Below are positions 1 to 5,266 of a stretch of 5,266 nucleotides of DNA, piece by piece. This DNA comes from Thioalkalivibrio sp. (lineage in GTDB: Bacteria > Pseudomonadota > Gammaproteobacteria > Ectothiorhodospirales > Ectothiorhodospiraceae). Positions within the stretch are counted from its first letter, which is position 1. Each line of letters opens with the position of its first letter. Under the pieces are notes generated by a model, which saw only the letters and a program-made list of their open reading frames with translations, was not told the origin of the DNA and searched no databases. The translations under genes and the position numbers were made by a program. The stretch is taken from the NCBI GenBank assembly GCA_007119005.1, contig SKQM01000001.1:1-5266 (forward strand), in the 5' to 3' direction.

Positions 1-319
1 GGTGGTCGACCGCAGTGGTATCACTCAGGTCCAGATGCGGGACACCACGGCACCGCCGATCACCCTGAACATCAGCAAGAAGAAGGCCTTCACTTCCATC
101 ATGTTCAATGCCAAGGGGTCTGACCTCGAGGCGCGCGCCAGCAGCCCCTTGGCAACCCTCGGCGAAGGGCTGGCCTTCATGCCCGGTTCGGTGCCGATCG
201 AAGCCGGCGGCAGGATCTTTGGTGCGATCGGAGTCAGCGGCGCTCCCGATGGCATGGTGGACGAGGAATGCGCTCAGGCTGGCCTGGACTCCGTGCTGAT
301 GGACCTGGAGATGCTCTGA
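1..319 (+). CDS. GlcG/HbpS-family protein, C-terminal part (5' end outside window)
   Basis: The frame is open from the left edge to a TGA at 317-319, giving 105 readable residues. The GTG at position 2 is unlikely to be the start, because residues VVDRSG match the interior of the GlcG/HbpS (DUF336) fold and full members are usually about 130-160 residues, so roughly 30-50 residues lie upstream. Supporting family landmarks are RDTTAPPITL, the KKKAFTS...FNA helix, the SPLATL segment, VPIEAGG and GAIGVSGAPDG, then an acidic helix ending ...CAQAGLDSVL. GlcG was named from the E. coli glycolate locus, and HbpS homologues bind or help degrade haem; some members are exported. No glycolate oxidase gene is visible here, so the role is open. 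The family is secure; substrate and location cannot be told without the N-terminus. Confidence 0.88.
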   Translation, partial: VVDRSGITQVQMRDTTAPPITLNISKKKAFTSIMFNAKGSDLEARASSPLATLGEGLAFMPGSVPIEAGGRIFGAIGVSGAPDGMVDEECAQAGLDSVLMDLEML

Positions 320-362
320 TCCGCCGCCAATTTCCCGAACCTGGAGGTGCGGGGCCCGATTT

Positions 363-394
363 CGCCGGACGGCGCCCGACGGCGCCTCCCGGCG
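363..394. other. Strong GC-only stem-loop downstream of the GlcG-family gene
   Basis: CGCCGG (363-368) pairs with CCGGCG (389-394). Inside it, GGCGCC (371-376) pairs with GGCGCC (381-386) around a CGAC tetraloop. The two 6-bp stems are separated by a symmetric 2x2 internal loop (AC/TC). The hairpin begins 44 nt after the upstream stop codon. No T-tract follows on either strand, so it is not a classical intrinsic terminator. It could mark or stabilise an mRNA 3' end, assist Rho-dependent ending, or be a REP-like unit. The same stretch also reads as two 10-nt direct repeats (368-377 and 378-387, 9 of 10 identical). Confidence 0.5.
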
Positions 395-501
395 CTGTCC
401 CGCATTCCGCCGTTACGTTCGTCTGTTATTTCCAACAGGGTTCGGTTGTTTCCGCCTCTCTGAGTGCAGCGGACCCGGGAATCGGTACGTAGTCAGTTTC
501 C

Positions 502-1488
502 ATGAGCGTCCATCCCTATGCCAGTCTGAAGCCGGAGGTCATCCTGGACGCCGTGGAGTCCACCGGGCTGCGCGCCGACGGTCGGCTGCTGGCGCTCAAC
601 AGCTACGAGAATCGCGTCTATCAGATCGGCATCGAAGATGCGGCGCCGGTGGTCGCGAAGTTCTATCGGCCGGGGCGCTGGTCCGAAGCAGCCATTCGCG
701 AGGAGCATGCGTTCGCGCTGGAACTCGCGGCCGAGGAGGTTCCGGTGGTCGCGCCGCGGCGCGACGCAGCCGGGGAGACGCTGCATCGTCACCAAGGCTT
801 CCTTTTTGCGCTTTACCCCCGGCAGGGCGGGCGTACCCCGGACCTGGAGCAGCGCGAGAATCTCGTGCGCATCGGGCGCTTCATCGCCCGCATCCATGTC
901 GTCGGCCGTGCCGGGAGCTTCCAGGAACGTGACCGCCTGGACGCCGGCGAACTGGGCGAGATCGCGCGCGAGGACGTGCTCGCCAGCGAGCGTCTGCCCG
1001 TCGAACTGGAATCGGTCTACGAGGACCTCAGCGCGGATGTGCTCGATCGCATCGTGCGCCGGATGGAGGAGGCCGGACCCGTGCCCATGATCCGCCTCCA
1101 CGGCGACACCCACCCGGGCAATATTTTGTGGACCGACTCCGGCCCTCATTTCGTCGACCTCGATGACGCCTGCACCGGGCCGGCGGTCCAGGATCTGTGG
1201 ATGTTCCTTTCCGGCGCTGCCGAGGAGATGTCGGCCCAGATGCTGGCGCTGCTGGAGGGCTACGAGACCTTCTTGCGCTTGGACCGGCGCGAACTGGCCC
1301 TGATCACGCCGCTACGCACGCTGCGCATCCTGCGCCACGCAGCCTGGCTGGCACGCCGCGCGGATGATCCTGCGTTCGTCCAGGCCTTTCCGGTCTTCTA
1401 TACCACGCGATACTGGGAGGACCACATCCTGACCCTGCGCGAACAGGCCGCCGCCCTGGACGAACCCGCTATCCACCTCGACGTTTGA
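502..1488 (+). CDS. srkA: SrkA stress-response serine/threonine kinase (YihE/RdoA family)
   Basis: The 328-residue product equals the length I recall for E. coli SrkA and aligns with it throughout from memory. It is a cytoplasmic kinase of the APH/choline-kinase-like fold; in E. coli it phosphorylates Ser/Thr and protects against stress-induced death by counteracting the MazEF toxin-antitoxin pathway. Visible landmarks are LNSYENRVYQ (32-41), the presumed ATP-binding lysine in VAKFYRPGRW (K53), EEHAFAL (67-73), the catalytic loop HGDTHPGNILW (200-210, with D202 and N207), the metal-binding FVDLDDA (D219) and GPAVQDLWM just after. The ATG at 502 gives the same N-terminal spacing to LNSYENRVYQ as E. 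coli. No Shine-Dalgarno motif precedes it: the bases before it are pyrimidine-rich. In E. coli srkA is followed by dsbA; here a small lipoprotein gene follows. No inactivating change is seen. Confidence 0.95.
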   Translation: MSVHPYASLKPEVILDAVESTGLRADGRLLALNSYENRVYQIGIEDAAPVVAKFYRPGRWSEAAIREEHAFALELAAEEVPVVAPRRDAAGETLHRHQGFLFALYPRQGGRTPDLEQRENLVRIGRFIARIHVVGRAGSFQERDRLDAGELGEIAREDVLASERLPVELESVYEDLSADVLDRIVRRMEEAGPVPMIRLHGDTHPGNILWTDSGPHFVDLDDACTGPAVQDLWMFLSGAAEEMSAQMLALLEGYETFLRLDRRELALITPLRTLRILRHAAWLARRADDPAFVQAFPVFYTTRYWEDHILTLREQAAALDEPAIHLDV

Positions 1489-1497
1489 CATCTTTTT

Positions 1498-1578
1498 GGG
1501 GGACAGTACACCCATTTTCCTGCGGCCGGCAGCGATGGCACGAGTTCAGCCGAACGCGATATCGGTGTACTGTCCCCC
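1498..1578. repeat. 81-nt palindromic element with perfect 15-bp terminal inverted repeats (REP/MITE-like)
   Basis: The left arm GGGGGACAGTACACC (1498-1512) is the exact reverse complement of the right arm GGTGTACTGTCCCCC (1564-1578), with a 51-nt interior. Allowing mismatches, pairing continues two bases inward (AT at 1514-1515 with AT at 1561-1562). The left arm is preceded by TTTTT (1493-1497). The interior has small hairpin potential, for example GTTC/GAAC around AGCC. Arms of the form GGGGACAGTAYAC are, to my recollection, common beside IS200-like/REP-associated Y1 transposase (RAYT) genes in gamma- and betaproteobacteria, so a non-autonomous mobile repeat is the best reading. No transposase lies in the window. 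A stem of this size would form in RNA from either strand, but no U-tract follows it, so it is not an intrinsic terminator. Confidence 0.72.
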
Positions 1579-1579
1579 G

Positions 1580-1915
1580 ATGGCCCGTTCTCTCCCTCTC
1601 CTGCTGTTCCTCGCGGTCGTTGTAACAGGCTGCGCGACCCTTGGCCCCCAGGGCGGAACACAGACCGTCTCGGTCGACCGGTCCTGGTTTGCGGTTGTCG
1701 ACGCGTTCGCCGACGAGGGACTTAGGGTGATCCACGAGGACCGCGCCGCTGGGCTGATCGAAGGGGAGTTCAAGGAAATCATCGTGTCCGTCAGGGTCGA
1801 AGAGCAGGATGACGGAAACGTACGGGTAGACTTTGTGGCCTTGGGCGAACGGCAGAAGGACCCAGGGCTGCTGCAGCGCGTCGTGCGTGCCTACGACCGG
1901 CAGATGGGGCGTTAG
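1580..1915 (+). CDS. Small outer-membrane-type lipoprotein of unknown function
   Basis: The 111-residue product starts MARSLPLLLFLAVVVTGC: a basic n-region, a hydrophobic core and a lipobox VTGC with the lipidated cysteine at residue 18. Ala follows the cysteine, so no Asp +2 retention signal is seen and Lol sorting to the outer membrane is expected. The mature part has one compact domain (about 28-111): a VSVDRSWFAVVDAF helix, a short GLRVIHEDRAAGLIEG segment, strands EIIVSVRVEE and NVRVDFVAL, then a C-terminal helix. This helix-strand pattern recalls small DUF3568/BamC-like lipoprotein domains, but I do not recognise the family. The ATG at 1580 is chosen because it yields the signal peptide. 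An in-frame TTG at 1496 and ATG at 1535 would prepend residues encoded by the palindromic element and bury the signal. No ribosome binding site exists, because the element's right arm occupies that position. Confidence 0.8.
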   Translation: MARSLPLLLFLAVVVTGCATLGPQGGTQTVSVDRSWFAVVDAFADEGLRVIHEDRAAGLIEGEFKEIIVSVRVEEQDDGNVRVDFVALGERQKDPGLLQRVVRAYDRQMGR

Positions 1916-1956
1916 TGGGCCATGCGTCCGTCGGGTGAGAGCGCGAAGGCTTCGGT

Positions 1957-1977
1957 GGATCATCCGGTCGGATGTCC
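1957..1977. terminator. Small hairpin between convergent genes, possible bidirectional terminator
   Basis: CATCC (1961-1965) pairs with GGATG (1970-1974) around a GGTC loop. GGA (1957-1959) and TCC (1975-1977) extend the stem to 8 bp if T1960 is bulged. It sits in the 83-nt gap between the stop codons of the lipoprotein gene (+) and the malate:quinone oxidoreductase gene (-), where both transcripts must end. No T-run follows on either strand, so termination is inferred from position only. Nothing else stands out in this gap. Confidence 0.3.
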
Positions 1978-1998
1978 TGTCCCTCGCAGGCGCTTTGC

Positions 1999-3390
1999 TC
2001 AGGCTGCGTCGGGCCCGCTGATGAGGTAGGCAGGGAGGTCGCCGATCACATGCCGGTGGTCGCCGATCAGCAGTTCGCGTTCGAAGCGTTGTTCGTCGAT
2101 GGTCGCGCCAAGAAAGGCCGCCACCGCGCGCATGTCGACTTCGGCGTTCTCGAGGCAGCAGGTGGCGCCAGGGGAGGGCGTCATATTGAAGATCGCGCCA
2201 ACACCGGTGTCGATCTTCGCCTCGCCCATCATCAGCCGGCGGTGCTCCTTGTCGATGAGCTGGGGTCGGATGCCGCCTACGTGGTGCGCAAAGCGCAGAT
2301 CACCATATCGCAGATCGGGCACGATCTTCCGGGCGTCCCGGAGGAACAGCCCGCGGCGCAGCACCGGCACCTCGAACAGCAGGTTTTTGAACATGTAGTT
2401 GCGGATGTCCGGAACCTTCAGCAGGTCGAACAGCACGTTCCAGACCTTGCGGTCGAACTGGAACACGCGCAGGAAGTCTTTCACCGTCTCCCAGTTGTAA
2501 CGCTCGAGCACGGGCAGCACCAACGCGGTCGGGCCCCAGCGGGTTTTGCCCGGCACATTCACGTCCGGGTCGCCGTGGATCGCCGCGAAGGGCAGTTTGT
2601 CGTTCTGTACCGTGTACACCTTGCCGCGCAGGATCTGCGGCGTGAAGTAGTAGCTTCCCGCCACCGGCAGCACCGAGTAGTGGTGGCCGAAGCCGAGGTC
2701 ATGCGCGAGCCTAAGACTGTGTCCACCCGCGCACACGACGATGCTGCGGGCCTGGAAGCTCGTGGTGCCGGTTTCGATCAGGAAGCGGTCGTGATGGCGC
2801 CGGATGTGGCGCACGCGCTGGTTGTATTCCACCGCGACGCGATTGCCGCCGCCGCGTTGCGCCTGCCGGACGAAGGAGCGCGCAAGCGCCTCATAGTTCA
2901 CCGCGGTGTACTCGCTCTCCGAGCCAAGGGCCACGATCTCGTCGGGCCTGCGCCTGCCGCCGGCAAACGCGACCGCCGGTTCGATGCGCGCGATGTCGTT
3001 GGGTTCGAGCAGTCTGAGGTTGGGATAATGCGGCGAGAGGACTTCGAACCGTCGCCGCAGCAGCTCACATTCACGCTCTCCCACGCCCAGCACCATCTTC
3101 GGGTAGCGGAAGATCAGATGGTCGATGTCCGGCTGTGTGGTCGCGTAATGTTCGACCATGCGTGCCGCCCGCTGGACCTTCAGTGCCTTGTCGAGGCTGT
3201 AATTGGTCTCGATGTCGCCGCAGTGCAGCGTCTGGCTGTTGTTGCTGTGCAGCGAGTTCACGCGTGCCGGGGCGGCGTATTTTTCCAGCAGCGCGATGTG
3301 GCCGATGTCGGTGTACCGGCTGGCGACATACAGCAGCGCGGAGCCCGTGACGCCGCCACCCACAATCAGCAGATCGAAAACCTGGCTCAT
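1999..3390 (-). CDS. mqo: FAD-dependent malate:quinone oxidoreductase, Helicobacter (HP0086-like) type
   Basis: The 463-residue product has an N-terminal FAD-binding dinucleotide fold, LLIVGGGVTGSALLY (7-21), with an acidic strand end LLEK (E36). It continues with NNSQTLHCGDIETNYS, VLPVAGSYYF, KVYTVQNDKLPFAAIHGDPD, GPTAL, an IRPQL segment and FNMTPSPGAT near the C-terminus. These match the Helicobacter pylori HP0086-type Mqo, as recalled, over the whole length, and not the longer E. coli-type Mqo. The enzyme oxidises malate to oxaloacetate and passes electrons to quinone at the inner face of the cytoplasmic membrane, bypassing NAD-linked malate dehydrogenase. No signal peptide or transmembrane segment is visible, as expected for a peripheral enzyme. 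The start is the only sensible one: the FAD motif begins at residue 9. A GGAGG lies 13 nt upstream and a weak CGGGA abuts the ATG. Related FAD oxidoreductases such as L-2-hydroxyglutarate oxidase are the alternative. Confidence 0.88.
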   Translation of the reverse strand: MSQVFDLLIVGGGVTGSALLYVASRYTDIGHIALLEKYAAPARVNSLHSNNSQTLHCGDIETNYSLDKALKVQRAARMVEHYATTQPDIDHLIFRYPKMVLGVGERECELLRRRFEVLSPHYPNLRLLEPNDIARIEPAVAFAGGRRRPDEIVALGSESEYTAVNYEALARSFVRQAQRGGGNRVAVEYNQRVRHIRRHHDRFLIETGTTSFQARSIVVCAGGHSLRLAHDLGFGHHYSVLPVAGSYYFTPQILRGKVYTVQNDKLPFAAIHGDPDVNVPGKTRWGPTALVLPVLERYNWETVKDFLRVFQFDRKVWNVLFDLLKVPDIRNYMFKNLLFEVPVLRRGLFLRDARKIVPDLRYGDLRFAHHVGGIRPQLIDKEHRRLMMGEAKIDTGVGAIFNMTPSPGATCCLENAEVDMRAVAAFLGATIDEQRFERELLIGDHRHVIGDLPAYLISGPDAA

Positions 3391-3423
3391 TCCCGTTTGA
3401 CCGCCTCCGACGCAGCGGTGACG

Positions 3424-3429
3424 AGTATA
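3424..3429 (-). promoter_or_regulatory. Possible -10 box for the malate:quinone oxidoreductase gene
   Basis: On the minus strand this reads TATACT, five of six matches to the sigma-70 -10 consensus, and would place the transcript start about 27 nt before the ATG at 3390. No good -35 hexamer lies 16-18 bp upstream. A perfect TTGACA (minus strand, 3466-3461) is present but 31 bp away, too far to pair with it. An activator-dependent promoter or a chance match are both possible. Confidence 0.3.
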
Positions 3430-3716
3430 GCGGCTTCGGGCCTCACTAAGGGTGCGGGGGTGTCAACAGGTGCCGGAGCAGTCGCGTCGATTGCGGAACG
3501 AAGAGCGAATCATCTGGCGCCGGAGTGCTCGGCACTTGGACCCACACGTGCGGAGTGTTTACCGGAATACCCAATCCGGCGCGGACGTCCTGATGAGAAG
3601 CCCCGATCCTTCGGCAGCGCAGGGTGAACGGCAAACGGGTGGTTCGCTTCCTGGAGCGCCTGCCAGACCCCGGATGGGATCGCTTGGGTTCAGCCGTCAT
3701 CAGATGTTTTAGACCC

Positions 3717-3720
3717 GGAG
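3717..3720 (+). promoter_or_regulatory. Shine-Dalgarno site for the tandem thioredoxin gene
   Basis: GGAG is followed by a 7-nt spacer to the ATG at 3728, ideal spacing. It supports this start over the in-frame ATG at 3752, which has no comparable purine-rich site. It is the only well-placed ribosome binding site among the complete genes of the window. Confidence 0.75.
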
Positions 3721-3727
3721 TAAAGCC

Positions 3728-4831
3728 ATGCCTGTCGACATCGATTCCCGAATGCCTGCCGCCACCGCGCGCTCGGGCCATCTTGGAACCCTTGCCGGAG
3801 TGTTCGTGCTGGCATTGCTGCTGATGGGAACGGCCGAGGCGCGCGAGCGGCTCGAGTACCCGGATTGGTTTGCCCAGAGCTTCTACGATCTGCCCGGCGA
3901 TCTCGACGACGCCGTCGCGCGCGGAAAGCGGGGCATCGCATTGTTCTTCAGCGCGGAGACCTGTCTGCATTGCGTTGCGATGGCGCGCAGCACCTTCCAG
4001 GATCCCGAGGTCGTGCGGCGTTTTTCGGGACAGTTCGACGTGATCGCGGTCGACGTGTTCAGCGACGTGGAAATGGTCGGTCTGGACGGAGAGATGTACC
4101 GCGCGCGGGAGCTGTCCGAGCACGAGCGGGCGACCTTCACGCCGACGCTGCTGTTCATCGATGATTCGGGCGAGCGCATGCTGCGTTTTGTCGGCTTCGC
4201 CGATCCCGAGCGCATGCACGTGATCCTCGACTACCTCGAGTCGGACGCCTGGCGCCGCGAGTCGTTGCGTGACTATGCCGCGGGATTGCAGGAAGAAACG
4301 GCGTTGGCTGCGCAGCGAGACACCACCATACCCCGTACCGACGCCTTGCTTGCTGGCTTCCAGCACCCGCCGGCTGATCTCGCCGCGCAGCGGATCGCCA
4401 ACCCGCGTCCATCGCTGGTGCTTTTCGAGCGTGACGGCTGCGAGGAATGCCGTCGGCTGCGGGAACAGATCCTGGAACACCCCGCCATTCAGGACAAGCT
4501 GGCGGGGTTCCACAGCTTGCGTCTGAATACCGACCACGGCGGGGTCGTGGTCCTGCCGGACGGCCGGCATGGCGCCGCCGAAGCCCTTGCCGCTGAGCTG
4601 GCGCTCGCGCATCGGCCCGCACTCGTGTTCTTCGCTGACGACGGTGAGGAGGCGTTCCGCATGGACAGTACCTGGCTGATCGACTACTCGGGACAACTGC
4701 CCGATGAAACCCGGCAGGACCTGGTCGACAGCTTCCTCGCGCGGCTCGACTATGTCGCCAGTGGAGCCTACCGCGATTGGCCGCAATACCAGCGCTGGCG
4801 CGCGCAGCGCGATCGCGAGTTGGAGGGATAG
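3728..4831 (+). CDS. Exported protein with two tandem thioredoxin-like domains (SoxW-like)
   Basis: The 367-residue product begins with a signal peptide: an extended n-region, hydrophobic core LGTLAGVFVLALLLMG (19-34) and an AEA cleavage site ending near residue 38, so it should act in the periplasm. Domain 1 (about 45-165) has the PDWFAQSFYDL lead-in seen in SoxW-like thioredoxins, active-site CLHC (C79, C82) and cis-Pro P138 in FTPTLLF. Domain 2 (about 222-345) has a second CXXC, CEEC (C238, C241), and P297 in RPALVFF. A helical linker joins them. Both keep the two cysteines and a likely cis-proline, so both could do thiol-disulfide exchange, but neither carries the classic CGPC. The partner is unknown; the convergent metallo-hydrolase resembles SoxH, hinting at sulfur or quinoprotein metabolism. 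It could instead be a dedicated reductase for a c-type cytochrome or Sox carrier protein. Start supported by GGAG at 3717. Confidence 0.82.
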   Translation: MPVDIDSRMPAATARSGHLGTLAGVFVLALLLMGTAEARERLEYPDWFAQSFYDLPGDLDDAVARGKRGIALFFSAETCLHCVAMARSTFQDPEVVRRFSGQFDVIAVDVFSDVEMVGLDGEMYRARELSEHERATFTPTLLFIDDSGERMLRFVGFADPERMHVILDYLESDAWRRESLRDYAAGLQEETALAAQRDTTIPRTDALLAGFQHPPADLAAQRIANPRPSLVLFERDGCEECRRLREQILEHPAIQDKLAGFHSLRLNTDHGGVVVLPDGRHGAAEALAAELALAHRPALVFFADDGEEAFRMDSTWLIDYSGQLPDETRQDLVDSFLARLDYVASGAYRDWPQYQRWRAQRDRELEG

Positions 4832-4951
4832 GCTTCGGTCGGAAGTCGGTGCAGGAATGCGGCAACTGAAGCCGGCGCGGCCTGCGCAAAAGCTCAGCGG
4901 GAGGGCTCAAAACGCCAGATGCCGTCCTGGCCCTGCCCGGTCTGCGCGCAC

Positions 4952-5266
4952 TCAGAACATCTCGCTCTCGACTTCGAGGAAAACCGCGTACGCATTGCGC
5001 CGGTGGGTCTCCTCGAACGCCGTGACATTCTCGTATTTCGACCAGTCGGCACCGTTGTAGGCCTCGTCGAAGGAAAGGAAATCCTCTACCGCGGCGGCCA
5101 TCGTTGCACGCAGGTCCTGGAGATAGCCGCGGGTGAACGCGACCGCCCGGGCCGCGTTGCGGGTGGCCTCGCCGTGGCCCGGGATCAGGAACGCGGGCTC
5201 CATCTGCTGGACCATGTCGAGTCGGTCGATCCAGTTGCGGGTGTTCACGTCGTCGTCGCCGACGAA
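4952..5266 (-). CDS. MBL-fold metallo-hydrolase, C-terminal part (SoxH / quinoprotein-relay type; 5' end outside window)
   Basis: The frame stays open to the right edge, giving 104 readable residues before the TGA at 4954-4952. A GTG at 5248 is internal, because FVGDDD just before it continues the fold. The segment holds the last zinc-ligand motif of metallo-beta-lactamase proteins, PGHGE (His at visible residue 31), preceded by an NWIDRLDMV helix, and a C-terminal helical domain ending in HRRNAYAVFLEVE. That tail resembles SoxH and the quinoprotein relay system zinc metallohydrolases, which are exported enzymes found near sox or PQQ-dependent dehydrogenase genes; their substrate is not well settled. 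The earlier HXHXDH zinc motif and any signal peptide lie outside the window. The gene converges on the tandem thioredoxin gene with a 120-nt gap that shows no clear terminator. Confidence 0.8.
   Translation of the reverse strand, partial: FVGDDDVNTRNWIDRLDMVQQMEPAFLIPGHGEATRNAARAVAFTRGYLQDLRATMAAAVEDFLSFDEAYNGADWSKYENVTAFEETHRRNAYAVFLEVESEMF

Larger units (their letters stand above)
3391..3727. other. Divergent intergenic region with several short hairpins
   Basis: This 337-nt stretch separates the 5' ends of two divergent genes and must hold both promoters. I see no credible gene: a GTG-started frame at 3452-3712 gives an Arg/Pro/Ser-rich product with no recognisable motif. Short stem-loops cluster in its middle: AGTGC/GCACT around TCG (3524-3536), ACAC/GTGT (about 3544-3558) and CCGGA/TCCGG (3562-3579). 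GGAC (3538-3541) and GTCC (3587-3590) could close the last two into a multibranch fold. They would lie in the leader of the + strand gene if its transcript starts upstream of about 3520. Stems of 4-5 bp are expected by chance in GC-rich DNA, so a structured RNA is unproven. Confidence 0.4.

Noticed and set aside
493..1149. A 218-codon minus-strand frame within srkA
   Set aside because: It lies entirely opposite the conserved kinase coding region and has no recognisable motif.
1496..1579. N-terminal extension of the lipoprotein from TTG 1496 or ATG 1535
   Set aside because: It would place the signal peptide internally and be encoded by the palindromic repeat; ATG 1580 gives a standard lipoprotein start. 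It remains a minor alternative.
3461..3466. Perfect TTGACA on the minus strand as -35 box for the malate:quinone oxidoreductase gene
   Set aside because: Spacing to the TATACT at 3429-3424 is 31 bp, and no -10-like hexamer occurs 16-18 bp downstream.
3590..3612. CTGATGA followed by a GAAG/CTTC stem, resembling a hammerhead ribozyme core
   Set aside because: The required GAAA after stem II is absent (GGCA instead), so the catalytic core is not formed.
1972..3627. A 551-codon open frame on the + strand, antisense to the malate:quinone oxidoreductase gene
   Set aside because: The minus strand carries a full-length recognisable enzyme. The + product is His/Arg/Val-rich with no domain, an expected mirror of GC-rich codon bias.
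3446..4786. A 446-codon open frame on the - strand, opposite and longer than the thioredoxin gene
   Set aside because: The + strand product has a signal peptide, two CXXC domains and a good ribosome binding site, while the - product shows no motif and unnatural composition.
4832..4872. GCTTCGGT/ACTGAAGC pairing after the thioredoxin stop codon as a terminator
   Set aside because: The 8-bp stem includes a G-T pair, the loop is 25 nt and no T-tract follows.

Overview
The window is GC-rich, densely coded DNA (low-to-mid 60s percent GC by eye). It looks like a gammaproteobacterial chromosome, plausibly a chemolithotrophic or Ectothiorhodospiraceae/Thioalkalivibrio-like lineage. That placement is inference: it rests on a typical gammaproteobacterial SrkA, a GlcG/HbpS-type protein, a periplasmic tandem-thioredoxin protein next to a SoxH-like metallo-hydrolase, and a GGGGACAGTACACC-type inverted repeat of the kind I recall from such genomes. 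No marker gene in the window fixes the taxonomy.

Layout, left to right. (1) The 3' end of a GlcG/HbpS-family gene, cut by the left edge, + strand, ending at 319. (2) A 182-nt gap with a strong GC-only stem-loop (363-394). (3) A complete srkA (YihE/RdoA-type protein kinase), + strand, 502-1488. (4) An 81-nt palindromic element (1498-1578) with a perfect 15-bp terminal inverted repeat. It fills almost the whole gap before a small lipoprotein gene (1580-1915, +). (5) A convergent gap with a small hairpin. (6) A complete FAD-dependent malate:quinone oxidoreductase of the Helicobacter type, - strand, 3390-1999. (7) A 337-nt divergent intergenic region. (8) A + strand gene (3728-4831) for an exported protein with two thioredoxin-like domains. 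(9) Tail to tail with it, the C-terminal 104 codons of an MBL-fold metallo-hydrolase (SoxH / quinoprotein-relay type), - strand, cut by the right edge.

Functionally these are mostly separate transcription units: stress kinase, envelope lipoprotein, TCA-cycle electron input to the quinone pool, and a periplasmic redox protein beside a metallo-hydrolase. The last two are the pair most likely to share a pathway (periplasmic sulfur or quinoprotein chemistry), but they are convergent, not an operon. I see no CRISPR array, tRNA, rRNA, intact transposase, phage gene or clear defence system. The most unusual structure is the palindromic element set directly against the lipoprotein start codon. I did not find a convincing undescribed multi-gene system.
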